Source of the DNA: Frankiaceae bacterium
GTDB taxonomy: Bacteria > Actinomycetota > Actinomycetes > BP-191
Direction: 5' to 3'
Length of the DNA stretch: 64,000 bases
Assembly: GCA_035556555.1 (NCBI GenBank)
Contig: DATMES010000020.1
Location: forward strand, 62,001 to 126,000
Part shown: positions 22,556-31,762 of the stretch, one piece after another
How positions within the stretch are numbered: the stretch's first letter is position 1
Layout: each line of letters begins with the position of its first letter
Notes under the pieces: generated by a model
The model's database searches: none
The model's input: only the letters and a program-made list of their open reading frames with translations
What the model was told of the DNA's origin: nothing
Made by a program: the position numbers and the translations under genes

Positions 22556-23710
22556 GTGGACTTCACGATCACTCCTGAGCAGGAGGCGTTCCGCCGGTCC
22601 GTCCTCGCGTGGGCGCGCGACGTCGTCGCGCCCGAGGCGGCGGACCGCGACAAGCAGGGGCGCTGGGACCCGGCGATCTGGCGGTCGTTCGGCGAGCAGG
22701 ACCTCGCCGGGCTGCCGATCCCGACCGAGCTCGGCGGCGCGGGCGGCAGCATCATCGACTGCTGCCTCGCCAACGAGGCCATCGGCGAGGGCGGCCACGA
22801 CGGTGGCTTCAACCTGTCTCTCGGCGCCCACTGGGTGATCGGCACCGTCCCGATCTGGCTGCACGGCACCCCCGAGCAGCAGGCGCGCTACCTCCCGCGG
22901 CTGTGCAGCGGCGAGTGGGTCGGCGCGTGGGCGTCGACCGAGCCCGAGGCCGGCAGCGACGCGGGCTCGATCCGTACGACCGCTCGCCGCGACGGCGACG
23001 AGTGGGTCATCAACGGCACCAAGATGTTCATCACGAACGGCCCCATCGCCCAGCTCTGCACGGTCCTCGCCGTGACCGACGGTGAGGCGGGGCCGGGGCG
23101 CGGCGTCAGCGCGTTCCTCGTCGAGACCGACAACCCCGGCTTCGCCGTCGGGCGCGAGCTGGACAAGATGGGGTGCCGTTCCTCGCCCACCGCGGAGATC
23201 GTCCTCACCGACTGCCGCGTGCCCGCCGGCGCGATGCTCGGGCCCGAGGGGGAGGCGCTCTGGCGGATCGCGTTCGAGTGCTTCGACTGGGAACGCACCG
23301 TCATGATCGCCGGCTCCATCGGCGGGATGCAGTCGACGCTCGACGGCGCCATCGCGTACGCCAAGGAACGCCGCCAGTTCGGCAAGCCCATCGCCCACTT
23401 CCAGGCGGTCGCGCACAAGCTCGCCGACATGAAGATCAACCTCGAGGTGTGCCGCACGGCCGTCTACCGCGCCGCGTGGCTCAAGCAGGAGGGGCTCCCG
23501 CACGCCATCGAGGCGTCGATCGCCAAGACCCTCGTCGGCGACCTCTCCGTCAAGAACGCCATCGAGGCCATCCAGATCCACGGCGGCTACGGCTACATGC
23601 GCGACTTCTCCCCGGAACGCTCGCTGCGCGACTCCAAGCTCACCTCGATCGGCGGCGGCACCACCGAGATCCAGAAAATGATCATCAGCAGGGCGCTACT
23701 CGGCGACTGA
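22556..23710 (+). CDS. Acyl-CoA dehydrogenase
   Basis: This 384-aa flavoprotein has the N-terminal helical domain (VDFTITPEQEAFRRSVLAWA), the middle FAD-binding beta domain (AWASTEPEAGSDAGSI, WVINGTKMFITNG) and the C-terminal helical domain (RRQFGKPIAHFQAV, GGYGYMRDFSPERSLRD). It oxidises an acyl-CoA at C2-C3 and passes electrons to ETF. At the usual catalytic Glu position of the YEGT motif it has Gly (SIGGGTTEIQ), as in isovaleryl-CoA-type enzymes whose base sits on an earlier helix. The substrate is undetermined. Confidence 0.92.
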   Translation: MDFTITPEQEAFRRSVLAWARDVVAPEAADRDKQGRWDPAIWRSFGEQDLAGLPIPTELGGAGGSIIDCCLANEAIGEGGHDGGFNLSLGAHWVIGTVPIWLHGTPEQQARYLPRLCSGEWVGAWASTEPEAGSDAGSIRTTARRDGDEWVINGTKMFITNGPIAQLCTVLAVTDGEAGPGRGVSAFLVETDNPGFAVGRELDKMGCRSSPTAEIVLTDCRVPAGAMLGPEGEALWRIAFECFDWERTVMIAGSIGGMQSTLDGAIAYAKERRQFGKPIAHFQAVAHKLADMKINLEVCRTAVYRAAWLKQEGLPHAIEASIAKTLVGDLSVKNAIEAIQIHGGYGYMRDFSPERSLRDSKLTSIGGGTTEIQKMIISRALLGD

Positions 23711-23835
23711 ACGTCTCCTCGTCGGCAGGAGACGTACGCCGTCGTCGCGAACTCCTCCGCCGTACCCCCGCGCCGCCCCGCCCCTGGGAGCGGCGCTACC
23801 TGTGATGCCCCACACACCCCGAAAGGCTCCCCCTC

Positions 23836-24426
23836 ATGCGCCTGCGCTCCACCGTGCTCGCCGCCTTCGGCGTCCTCGCCCTGGCCGGCCCCGCGTTCGC
23901 CGCGACCCCCACGCCCGACTGCCACGCCCTGCTCCTCGACGACGCCGACGGCGACCAGGCCCTGATCTCCACGGCGCTCCCCGTCCGCGCGACGGTCGCC
24001 ATCGACATCGACGACGTCTTCCTCACCGGCCCCGCCGGCGCCGAGAAGGTCAACATCCGCGTCGACGACCTCACCGCCTCCCCCAACACCGAGTACCGCT
24101 TCGGCTGGGCCGACCCCGTCAACTTCGGCTACTCGTACCGCCTCGACGCGACGTTCCTCACCGCGGCGGGCGCGCACGGCGCCGGCACGTACACCCTGTG
24201 GCACCTCGACCCGAACGGCTCGTGGATCAGCCTGCGCGCCGCCTCCGGCCGTACGTTCGCCGGCAACGACGGGGTGATCCAGTTCGACCAGCACGCGGAC
24301 GCGCCGTGGCCGGGGACCTTCACTGGCGTGAACGTCTCCGCGCACCAGTACGAGTCGGCCGCGCTCACCGACGTCGCCCTGCGCAGCGACTCCGCCTCGA
24401 CTGGTCTGTGGTCGCAGCCTTGCTAG
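23836..24426 (+). CDS. Secreted protein of unknown function
   Basis: This 196-aa protein has a signal peptide (1-23, MRLRSTVLAAFGVLALAGPA FAA) and a beta-rich mature part with repeated aromatic and Asp residues (EYRFGWADPVNFGYSYRLDA, YTLWHLDPNGSW). Two Cys, one near each end (DCHALL and the terminal QPC), could pair. No family is recognised. The gene is monocistronic with a strong palindromic terminator behind it. Confidence 0.6.
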   Translation: MRLRSTVLAAFGVLALAGPAFAATPTPDCHALLLDDADGDQALISTALPVRATVAIDIDDVFLTGPAGAEKVNIRVDDLTASPNTEYRFGWADPVNFGYSYRLDATFLTAAGAHGAGTYTLWHLDPNGSWISLRAASGRTFAGNDGVIQFDQHADAPWPGTFTGVNVSAHQYESAALTDVALRSDSASTGLWSQPC

Positions 24427-24446
24427 CTCTTCTTCTTTGAGCAAGC

Positions 24447-24521
24447 GGGGCAGGGGGGCCGTACCGCCTCACTAGGGCGCATGCGCGCTTTAGTCGTTCG
24501 GCGGCACGGCCCCCCTGCCCC
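24447..24521. terminator. 22-bp inverted repeat between convergent genes
   Basis: Bases 24447-24468 pair with 24500-24521 with one mismatch and a 31-nt loop. It separates the secreted-protein gene (ends 24426) from the convergent GGDEF-EAL gene (ends 24541) and probably terminates both. Confidence 0.7.
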
Positions 24522-24540
24522 TCCCTGGCCCCTCCGGGGG

Positions 24541-27500
24541 TCAATGGCCCCTGAGTCGTCTGTGGCGCTGCAGGGGGGTGACCTCGCTGGGTGTTCTCGC
24601 CAGGCCCGGCCATTCCGGGCGTTGGGCTATCAGGGCGTCTATCGACTGCCTGGGTTCGGGTCTCGCGAAGTAGAAGCCTTGGGCGAAGGCGCAGCCGAGC
24701 TCGGTCAGCTCGTCGAGCTGGGCCCTGGACTCCACGCCCTCGGCGATGGTGTCGAGGCCGAGCGCTGAGGCCATGCCGACGACCGCTCGGACGATGGCGG
24801 AGTCCTCCGGGGACGTGCCCAGGCCCGCGACGAACGACCTGTCGATCTTGACGCCGTCGACCGGCAGGCGGCGGAGGTACGCCAGCGACGAGTAGCCCGT
24901 CCCGAAGTCGTCGATGACGATGCGGACACCCAGCGCGCGCAGGGCCTGGAGGGTGCCGATCGCGGCTTCCGCGTCACCGAGGAGGGCGCTCTCCGTCACC
25001 TCCAGGCCGATGTGCCGCGGGTCCACTCCGGTCTCGACGAGCGCGGCCTCGACGACGCCGACGATGTCCTCGGCGAGCTGCCGTGGCGAGAGGTTGACCC
25101 AGACGACGAACGGCTCGCCGTCGTCGCGCGACCCGCGCCACCGCGCCGCCTGCCAGCACGCCTCGCGCAGCACCCAGCCGCCGATCCGCCCGATCAGCCC
25201 CGACTCCTCGGCGAGCGGGACGAACGCGTCCGGCTGCACGAGGCCGTTCTCCGGGTGCAGCCAGCGCACCAGTGCCTCCGCGCCGACGACGCGGCCGGTC
25301 CGCAGGCAGACCTCGGGCTGGTAGTAGACGCGGAGCTGGCCGGTGTCGATCGCCTCGTGCAGCGCGCTCTCCGTCTGGAACCGCGCCACCGCGGACGCGC
25401 GCAGCCGCTCGTCGAAGAGCTCGTACCGCGCCTTGCCGAGCTCCTTCGCGCGGTGCAGCGCGGCGTCGGCGTCGCGCAGCATGTCCTCGGGCCGCGGGTC
25501 GCTGCCGTCGGACACGGCGATGCCGACCGACGCCGTGACGTGCACCGGCGAGCCGTCGAGGACGAACGGCACCGACAGCACGCTGAGCACCCGCTGCGCG
25601 ATGGCGGTCGCCTGCGCGTCGTCGACGACCTCCTCGCAGAGCAGCGTGAACTCGTCGCCGCCGAACCGCGCCGCCGTGTCGCCCTGCCGCAGTACGCCCT
25701 GCAGCCTGCCGGAGACCTCGAGCAGCAGCCGGTCTCCGGCGTCGTGGCCGAGAGAGTCGTTGACGAGCTTGAACCTGTCGATGTCGACGAACAGCACCGC
25801 CACCAGCGACTCCCGCCGCGCGGTCCGCGCGAGCGACTGGGTGAGCCGGTCGACGAACAGCACGCGGTTGGGCAGGCCGGTCAGCCGGTCGTGCAGGACC
25901 TCGTGTGCGAGCCGCGTCTGGTAGTCGACGCGCTCGGAGAGGTCGCGCGCAGTGAACGAGTAGTTCTGCAGCTGCCCGTCGGAGCCGTGGTGGGCCTGGA
26001 TCAGCTGGGAGACAGGGATCTCCGTGTCGTCGGGACCGAGCAGCGAGAGCTCACCGCTCCACCGCCCCTCGCGCCGCAGCGCGGGGAGGACGACGTCGGC
26101 GAAGTAGTTGCGAGTCGTCGGCGCGACGAGGTCGTCGAGGCGGTGCGGCACGACGCCGACGGCGCGCATGAAGCGGCGCGCGGCGTCGTTGGCCCAGACG
26201 ACCTCGCCGCCGGGGTCGGTGATCGTGACGAGGTCCGTGGTGTGCTCGAGGACGCGCGTGAGGCGGTCCGTGCGCCGCAGCGACTCGACCTTGTCGGTGA
26301 CGTCGTCGGCGCTGCCGACCCAGCCGGTGACGGCGCCCGACTCGTCGCGCGTCGGCCCCGTGGCGATGTCCACCCAGCGCAGCGAGCCGTCGGGGCGGAC
26401 GACGCGGTACGTCCCGCGGAGCACGGAGCGGTCCTCGACCGCCCTGCGCCACGCGGCGTCGAGGCGTGGCTTGTCGTCGTCGTGGATGAGGTCGCGCGGG
26501 GCGCCCCCGTCGAACGACTCCACGCCCGCGATGGCCGCGAGCCGCGGGTTGGAGTACTCGAGGTCGCCGGCGTCGTTGGCGAAGAACACGCCGGTCGGCG
26601 AGCAGTCGGCGAGCGCGCGGAACCGCTCCTCGTTCTCGCGCAGCGTCCTCGTCGTGTCGGCGACGGCGCGCTCGGCGCGACGGCGGGCGGTGAGCAGCGT
26701 CCGCAGCACCAGTGCCGTCAGCGCGGTCATGAGCAGGCTGCCGACGAGCAGGAGCCACGGCGCCACGCGGTACGCCCCCGGAAGGAACGTCCGCGGCGCG
26801 GCGGTGCGGATGGTCCACGGCACGCCGTACGCCGTGATGCGCGTGTCCCGCGTCCAGCCCGGTCCTTCGCGCAGCGCCGCCCCGTAGCCAGGGGAGGAGC
26901 CGACGAACGCCTCGGGACGCGCCGTCGGGCCCTGGAAGAGCGCGGACTCGACGGCGTACCCACCGGTCAGCTGGCCGGCGACGAACTCGGCGCCGCGGTA
27001 CGAGTTCACGACCCAGCCGCGCAGCGCCGCGCGGCGGGCGGGCTCCGTGGCGGGGACGCCCGCGGAGTCGTACAGCGGCAGGAAGACGAGGAACGCCACG
27101 CCGTCCTCGCCGGGCCTGCGCAGCGGCGGTGTCGCGGTGGCGCGCCCGGAGTCGGCGGCGCGGTCCTGCGCCTGGCGCGCCAGCGGTCCGCCCTCGACGG
27201 CGGGCGCCATGTCGGAGGGCTCGACGTACGCCACCGTGCGCTGCGCGTCGGCGCGGACGTACGCCACCGCGGCCACGCCGGGGAAGCGGTGGCCGGTGTC
27301 GAGCGCGTCGAGGAAGCGGCCGAACTCGTCCCGCGTGACCTCGGCGGAGCCGTCGAAGAGCCCGCGCAGGCCGCGCAGCGAGTCGCCGGAGCCGTCGAGG
27401 CCGTGGGTCAGGGCGTGCGCGGTCTCGCGCGAGCGGTTGTCGAAGCGTTCGCGCATCTCGGTGTTCTGGACACGGCGGAGGTACGCCGCAGAGGCGACGG

Positions 27501-27615
27501 AGCTGGCGACGCCGACGACGAGCGCGGCGAGCGGCAGCAGCGCTCGCGCACGGTCCGTTCGCGACCAGGAGCGCGTCATCGTCCTCGGGGGAAGGCGGGG
27601 GCGGTGGGGGGTCAT
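24541..27615 (-). CDS. CHASE-PAS-PAS-GGDEF-EAL c-di-GMP turnover protein
   Basis: This 1024-aa membrane sensor enzyme has an N-terminal TM (about 22-44), a CHASE-like extracellular sensor (about 75-270), a second TM (about 287-310), two PAS domains (about 330-450 and 455-580), GGDEF and EAL. The GGDEF site RFGGDEFTLL is intact, with an RQGD inhibitory-site motif 5 residues before it, as expected for an active diguanylate cyclase with product inhibition. The EAL domain keeps EALVRW, LEVTESAL, DDFGTGYSSL, KIDRSF and AEGVE, so phosphodiesterase activity is also plausible. A second Met 36 nt downstream, after GAGGA, is an alternative start. A palindrome lies 29-46 nt upstream. Confidence 0.92.
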   Translation of the reverse strand: MTPHRPRLPPRTMTRSWSRTDRARALLPLAALVVGVASSVASAAYLRRVQNTEMRERFDNRSRETAHALTHGLDGSGDSLRGLRGLFDGSAEVTRDEFGRFLDALDTGHRFPGVAAVAYVRADAQRTVAYVEPSDMAPAVEGGPLARQAQDRAADSGRATATPPLRRPGEDGVAFLVFLPLYDSAGVPATEPARRAALRGWVVNSYRGAEFVAGQLTGGYAVESALFQGPTARPEAFVGSSPGYGAALREGPGWTRDTRITAYGVPWTIRTAAPRTFLPGAYRVAPWLLLVGSLLMTALTALVLRTLLTARRRAERAVADTTRTLRENEERFRALADCSPTGVFFANDAGDLEYSNPRLAAIAGVESFDGGAPRDLIHDDDKPRLDAAWRRAVEDRSVLRGTYRVVRPDGSLRWVDIATGPTRDESGAVTGWVGSADDVTDKVESLRRTDRLTRVLEHTTDLVTITDPGGEVVWANDAARRFMRAVGVVPHRLDDLVAPTTRNYFADVVLPALRREGRWSGELSLLGPDDTEIPVSQLIQAHHGSDGQLQNYSFTARDLSERVDYQTRLAHEVLHDRLTGLPNRVLFVDRLTQSLARTARRESLVAVLFVDIDRFKLVNDSLGHDAGDRLLLEVSGRLQGVLRQGDTAARFGGDEFTLLCEEVVDDAQATAIAQRVLSVLSVPFVLDGSPVHVTASVGIAVSDGSDPRPEDMLRDADAALHRAKELGKARYELFDERLRASAVARFQTESALHEAIDTGQLRVYYQPEVCLRTGRVVGAEALVRWLHPENGLVQPDAFVPLAEESGLIGRIGGWVLREACWQAARWRGSRDDGEPFVVWVNLSPRQLAEDIVGVVEAALVETGVDPRHIGLEVTESALLGDAEAAIGTLQALRALGVRIVIDDFGTGYSSLAYLRRLPVDGVKIDRSFVAGLGTSPEDSAIVRAVVGMASALGLDTIAEGVESRAQLDELTELGCAFAQGFYFARPEPRQSIDALIAQRPEWPGLARTPSEVTPLQRHRRLRGH

Positions 27616-27643
27616 ACGTTACGTACCGGACTACTGCGCGGCT

Positions 27644-27661
27644 ATGGCCGAAGTGGGCCAT
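27644..27661. promoter_or_regulatory. Operator-like palindrome upstream of the GGDEF-EAL gene
   Basis: ATGGCC and GGCCAT are perfect half-sites separated by GAAGTG, 29-46 nt before the ATG at 27615. That position could overlap a promoter. Confidence 0.35.
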
Positions 27662-27946
27662 TTCCGTCCCCGGACAACAGACAACCCCCGGGCTTGCCAC
27701 GGGCCGACCGGCGGTCGGAACGCGGGCCGGCTGGACGAGAGCCGGCACCCGGGGGCGCGGTGTCTGTCTTGGTCTCCGCCGTGCGCCGGAAGGCGCCGGG
27801 CGGTGGCCCGACATCAGGCCGGCGGCTAGCGGACAGCCACCTCACGAGTCCGTTGATCATGCATGAATCGGACCACCTCCCTTCCCGTGTCCGGCCACGG
27901 TACGTCGGCTCGGGAGGCCCCGCAATCGGAATCTTCGGAACGCCGC

Positions 27947-28011
27947 GTTTTCGGTGATCTTGGCGGGATTCGCGCTGCTCGACGCGCACGAACGCAGCCA
28001 CGATCGCGAAA
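27947..28011. repeat. Imperfect palindrome, copy 2 of the repeat at 129-195
   Basis: It shares the exact 16-mer tttcggtgatcttggc with copy 1 in the left arm, and gcacgaac-n-cagcca in the right arm, but its arms pair less well. It lies just after the NlpC/P60 stop and may act as its terminator. Confidence 0.6.
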
Positions 28012-28023
28012 GGCGAGCCTCGC

Positions 28024-29130
28024 CTACAGGCGGACGGCGCCGGCGTAGTCGGAGCGCATCGCGGAGCTCACCTTGACCACGTCGCCGGTCTGCGGCGCGT
28101 GGATCATGTTGCCGTTGCCGACGTAGATCCCGAGGTGGTGGATCGGGTTGCCGAAGAACACGAGGTCGCCAGGCTGCAGCTCGCCCTGCGAGACGTGCCG
28201 GCCCTCGTTGTACTGAGCGCGGCTGTAGTGCGGCAGGCTGACGCCCGCCTTGGCCCATGCCCACTTCGACAGGCCCGAGCAGTCGAACGAGTCCGGGCCC
28301 TCGGCGCCCCACCGGTACGGCTTGCCGAGCTGGCGGTACGCCTCCTGCACCGCGATCGCGGCGCGACCGGACGCGGGGCCGTTGTAGGCGGGCACCGACG
28401 CCGTACGGGTGCGCGACGCGCGGGCCAGCGCCTCGCGGCGCGCGCGCTCCGCGGCGGCGAGGGCGGCGGCCCTGGCGCGGGCGGCCTCGAGCTGGGCCGC
28501 GCGGCGTTCGGCGGCCTCGCGCTCGAGGCGTTCGCGGCGGGCGTCGGCCGACTCGAGCCGGCGTACGAGCTCCTGCTGGCGCACCAGCTTGCGCTCGATC
28601 TCCTGGCGGGTGCGCTCCATGCTCGCGGCGATCGCGTCGGCGCGGGCGAGCTCCTGCGCGGCGACGCGGCGTTCGTGCTCCAGGCCCTGCCGCGCGGCCT
28701 TCACGGCACGCAGCTGGCCCGACTGGTTGCGCACGACGGCGTCGAGGGTGCCCGCTTTGTCCAGGAACGTCCCCGGTGTCGCCGACGTCATGAGCCGCAG
28801 CACCGGGTCGATCGTGCCGCCGGAGCGGTACGCCGCCGCCGCCAGCTCGCCGAGCCCGCGCGACGTCGCGGCGACCTCGGCCTCCTTCGCGGCGACCCTG
28901 GCCTGCGCGCGCGCCGCGGCGCGCTTGGCGGCCTGCAGCTCGATCTCGGCGCCGTTGAACGCCTCGGCGGCCAGCGCGACCTCGGTGTTGATGCGCGCGA
29001 GCTCCTTGCGCGCCTCGATGGTCTTCTGGCTCGGGTCGGCGACAGCCGTGCCCGGCACCATCGTGAGCCCCGCCGCAAGGGCGGTGGCGGCGGCAATCCC
29101 ACGCAGAACGGTACGTACTGACCTCGCCAC
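28024..29130 (-). CDS. Secreted NlpC/P60 peptidoglycan hydrolase with coiled coil (RipA-like layout)
   Basis: This 368-aa secreted protein has a signal peptide (1-32), a long Ala/Arg/Glu-rich coiled coil (about 35-225) and a C-terminal NlpC/P60 domain (about 255-368). The catalytic Cys is in DSFDCSGLSKWAW, the His in FFGNPIHHLGIYVG and the third residue near NGNMIHAPQTGDVV. Such enzymes cleave D-Glu to meso-DAP bonds in peptidoglycan stems and the coiled coil controls access, as in RipA. The GTG at 29130 is chosen because the signal peptide starts there (VARSVRTVLRGIAAATALAA). Confidence 0.9.
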   Translation of the reverse strand: MARSVRTVLRGIAAATALAAGLTMVPGTAVADPSQKTIEARKELARINTEVALAAEAFNGAEIELQAAKRAAARAQARVAAKEAEVAATSRGLGELAAAAYRSGGTIDPVLRLMTSATPGTFLDKAGTLDAVVRNQSGQLRAVKAARQGLEHERRVAAQELARADAIAASMERTRQEIERKLVRQQELVRRLESADARRERLEREAAERRAAQLEAARARAAALAAAERARREALARASRTRTASVPAYNGPASGRAAIAVQEAYRQLGKPYRWGAEGPDSFDCSGLSKWAWAKAGVSLPHYSRAQYNEGRHVSQGELQPGDLVFFGNPIHHLGIYVGNGNMIHAPQTGDVVKVSSAMRSDYAGAVRL

Positions 29131-29390
29131 GAGGCGGCACTCCAGGTGTGTCGTCGGCGGTGCTGTCAGGGCGAGGTTACCTCCCTGCTGCGCCGCCGGG
29201 CGGAACATCCCTCCGCCGTACGGCGCTGTGTCGCTCTCGTTACCCCAGGCAGCGCAACGTCTCGGGCATCCGCTCGTTTCAAGGAGCAGGGGACAGTTGT
29301 CGAACACGCCTGGGGGGGCGTCGATGACGCGCACCTCAGATCGCCCGCGATGCCCCGCGGACGGTCACGACGACGCGACGGAGATGGCAC
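29131..29390. other. 260-bp divergent intergenic region with possible structured leader
   Basis: It separates the NlpC/P60 gene (left) from the LPxTG-like gene (right). On the minus strand it contains cagggaggtaacctcgccctg, a compact stem, and other GC-rich helices ahead of the hydrolase start. c-di-AMP (ydaO) riboswitches are known before NlpC/P60 genes in Actinomycetota, but the match here is not good enough to call one. Confidence 0.35.
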
Positions 29391-30026
29391 GTGAAGCTGG
29401 GACACCTCGTCGGCATCCTGCTGCTGACGCTGACCTTGGGGACGGCCGTTCCGGCCGCCGCCCAGTACCCGCCTGTGGTGGGGAACGGCAGGGTCACGCG
29501 CAGCGAGGTCAAGCAGTGCCAGTGCACGCAGTTCTCCGGTGACGGCTTCGAGCCGGGCACGACGATCACCGTCGTCGACCGCGGGCCGAACGGCGCCGAG
29601 CGCGTCGTCGCGACCGTGACGGCCGACGACAGGGGCGGCTTCAAGGTCAAGGTCTGCTTCGACGAGAAGTCGCAGGAGGGCCGGCACACGCTCATCGCCC
29701 GCGGCATCGAGGCCGGCGGCGAGGACGCCCGCGAGGTGCGCGCCACGGTCCAGGTCGAGGGCACCACCTGCTTCGGCAAGGGCGACGAGGTCCACAACCC
29801 GAACGGCGTCGGCGGCGAAGGCGAGGAGGAGCAGCCCCGCGGCGGCTCCGGCGGCACGGACGGCGAGGGTACGGGCTCCGGTGACGGCACCGGCGTCGGC
29901 GGCGTCGGCCTGCCGCGCACGGGCACCGGGTACGTTCTTCCCGGCCTGCTCCTCGGGTTCACGCTCGTCGTCACCGGCGCCGGCGTCGTCCACCTGACGC
30001 GCCGCCGCCGCCTCGTCACCCTCTAG
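29391..30026 (+). CDS. Secreted protein with LPxTG-like sorting signal
   Basis: This 211-aa protein has a signal peptide (1-24), a Cys-containing beta domain (about 35-125, QCQCTQFSGDGFEPGTTITV), a Gly/Glu/Asp linker (about 135-175) and a C-terminal sorting signal LPRTGTGYVLPGLLLGF ending in RRRR. It should be anchored to peptidoglycan by a sortase, or remain membrane-held; no sortase gene is in the window. GGAG lies 7 nt before the GTG start. It is followed 19 nt later by the DUF4012 gene. Confidence 0.78.
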   Translation: MKLGHLVGILLLTLTLGTAVPAAAQYPPVVGNGRVTRSEVKQCQCTQFSGDGFEPGTTITVVDRGPNGAERVVATVTADDRGGFKVKVCFDEKSQEGRHTLIARGIEAGGEDAREVRATVQVEGTTCFGKGDEVHNPNGVGGEGEEEQPRGGSGGTDGEGTGSGDGTGVGGVGLPRTGTGYVLPGLLLGFTLVVTGAGVVHLTRRRRLVTL

Positions 30027-30045
30027 CTCCCTCTAGCGAGGCCCC

Positions 30046-31752
30046 ATGGCGCGCCGGCGCCTGCTCCTCGTCCTCGGACTGTTCCTGCTCATCGTCGTCG
30101 CGGCGGGCGCGTGGGTCGGCTTCCGCGGCATGGCCGCGCGCAAGCACCTGGACGCTGCCCGCGCCGAGGTGCCCGCGCTGCGTACGGCGCTGCTCTCCGC
30201 CGACCGTTCCTCCGTGCCCGCCAGGCTCGACCGCGTGCAGCGCTCCACCCGCGCCGCCCGGCGGCTCACCTCCGACCCGGTCTGGCGGCTCGCGTCGCGC
30301 GTGCCGTGGGCCGGGCGGACGCTGCGTACGGCCGGTGGTCTCGCCGCCGCCGTGGACGACCTCGCGCGGACGTCGCTGCCGGAACTGGACACGGCGTCGC
30401 GCGCGCTCTCGCTGAAGTCGTTGCGGCCCGCGGGCGACCGGGTCGCGCTGGAGCCGCTGGCAGCCGCGCGCGGTCCGCTCATGACGGTCCGCTCGTCGCT
30501 GTCGGCGACCGAGGAGCGGGTCCGCGCGCTGCCGTCGTCCGGCGTCCACGGCGCCGTCGTGTCCGCGCGGGCCGAGTTCCTCGGCGAGCTGGAGTCGTTG
30601 CGGCGCTCGACCGACGCGGCGGCGACCGCCGTCGAGGTGGCGCCGCCGATGCTCGGCCGCGACGGCAAGCGGCGCTACTTCCTCGCGATCCTCAACAACG
30701 CCGAGATGCGCGGCTCCGGCGGCCTCCTCGGGGCGTACGGAATCCTCGAAGCCGACCGCGGCCGGCTGAAGATGCGCGAGCTCGGCACCAACTCCTCGCT
30801 GCTCAACACCCGCCGCCCCGCGGTCGACATGGGCGAGGAGTTCAGGGCGCGGTACGGCCGGTTCGCCTCCGACTCGTACTGGGTCAACGCGAACATGAGC
30901 CCGCACTTTCCCGACGCGTCGCGGATCTGGACCGCGCTGTGGGCCCGGACGCACCGGGGGGAGAAGCTCGACGGCACCATCGCCATCGACCCGGTCGGGC
31001 TCGCCGCGATCCTGCGCGTCACAGGACCCGCCGGCGAGGTCACCGCCGACAACGTCGTCGACCTGACCGAGCGGGAGGCGTACGTCCGCTTCGCCGCCGA
31101 CAACGACGCCCGCGACCGGTACCTGCAGCGGGTGGCGCGGGCGGCGTACCTCAAGGCGGTGTCCGGCGCGGGCGACACGACGGCGCTGGTCCGCGCGCTG
31201 GCGTCGGCGGCGGGCGAGCGGCACGTCCAGGTGGCGTCGGAGCACGTGGTCGAGGCGGCGGCGTTGCAGGGCACGCCGCTCGGCGGGGCGATGCCGACCG
31301 AGCCTGCGCGGCCGTACCTCGAAGTGCTGGCGCAGAACGCCGGCGGCAACAAGCTCGACTACTACGTGCGCCGCTCGATCTCGTACGCGCGCGCCGGCGA
31401 CGAGGCGACGGTGACCGTCCGGCTGCGCAACGAGGCGCCGCCCGGCCTGCCGCCGTACGTCACCAACCGCCTCGACCTCCCTGGCCTCGTCGCCCCGGTG
31501 AAGGGCCAGCAGCGGCTGTACGTCTCCGTCTACAGCAGCGTTCGCTCCGGTCTGCTGGCGGCGACGCTGGACGGCAAGGAGGTCGCTCTGGAGTCGGAGG
31601 TGGACCGCGGGCACGCGGTGTTCTCGCTGTTCCTCGACCTCGACCCCGGGGACGAACGCGTGCTGACCCTGCGCATCCGCGAGCCGATGCCGGGCGCGCC
31701 CGTGGTGCGGCGCCAGCCGGTGGTCGTGCCCGACGCGATCACGGTCTCGTAG
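30046..31752 (+). CDS. DUF4012 membrane-anchored protein of polysaccharide loci
   Basis: This 568-aa protein has an N-terminal TM helix (about 5-24) and a large extracytoplasmic region. The DUF4012 core is recognised by [44 protein letters not shown] and [23 protein letters not shown]4012 proteins are common in exopolysaccharide and capsule clusters but have no proven role; their fold is related to LytR-CpsA-Psr-associated proteins only loosely. The stop codon TAG forms the first half of the gmd -10 element. Confidence 0.85.
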   Translation: MARRRLLLVLGLFLLIVVAAGAWVGFRGMAARKHLDAARAEVPALRTALLSADRSSVPARLDRVQRSTRAARRLTSDPVWRLASRVPWAGRTLRTAGGLAAAVDDLARTSLPELDTASRALSLKSLRPAGDRVALEPLAAARGPLMTVRSSLSATEERVRALPSSGVHGAVVSARAEFLGELESLRRSTDAAATAVEVAPPMLGRDGKRRYFLAILNNAEMRGSGGLLGAYGILEADRGRLKMRELGTNSSLLNTRRPAVDMGEEFRARYGRFASDSYWVNANMSPHFPDASRIWTALWARTHRGEKLDGTIAIDPVGLAAILRVTGPAGEVTADNVVDLTEREAYVRFAADNDARDRYLQRVARAAYLKAVSGAGDTTALVRALASAAGERHVQVASEHVVEAAALQGTPLGGAMPTEPARPYLEVLAQNAGGNKLDYYVRRSISYARAGDEATVTVRLRNEAPPGLPPYVTNRLDLPGLVAPVKGQQRLYVSVYSSVRSGLLAATLDGKEVALESEVDRGHAVFSLFLDLDPGDERVLTLRIREPMPGAPVVRRQPVVVPDAITVS

Positions 31753-31755
31753 GGT
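31750..31755 (+). promoter_or_regulatory. -10 element (TAGGGT) of leaderless gmd, overlapping the previous stop codon
   Basis: TAGGGT ends 7 nt before the gmd ATG at 31763. Its first three bases are the TAG stop of the DUF4012 gene. Confidence 0.5.
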
Positions 31756-31762
31756 CTGCGGC

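Larger units (their letters stand above)
27616..28023. other. 408-bp gene-free region between the NlpC/P60 gene and the GGDEF-EAL gene
   Basis: Both flanking genes point left, so this is the 3' side of the NlpC gene and the 5' region of the GGDEF-EAL gene. Visible contents are the imperfect palindrome at 27947-28011, an operator-like ATGGCC-GAAGTG-GGCCAT repeat at 27644-27661, and a 12-codon minus-strand mini-frame (MHDQRTREVAVR) behind GGGAGGTGG around 27826-27864. The rest is GC-rich sequence with several possible stems and no identified RNA family. Confidence 0.5.

Noticed and set aside
25012-27957. A 981-codon plus-strand frame opposite the GGDEF-EAL gene
   Set aside because: Composition is Arg/Gly/Val-rich with no domain, and the opposite strand has complete GGDEF and EAL motifs.
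29272-29306. Possible third DosR-box-like site (ggggacagttgtcgaa)
   Set aside because: Only the left half-site matches; the right half reads GTCGA instead of GTCCC.
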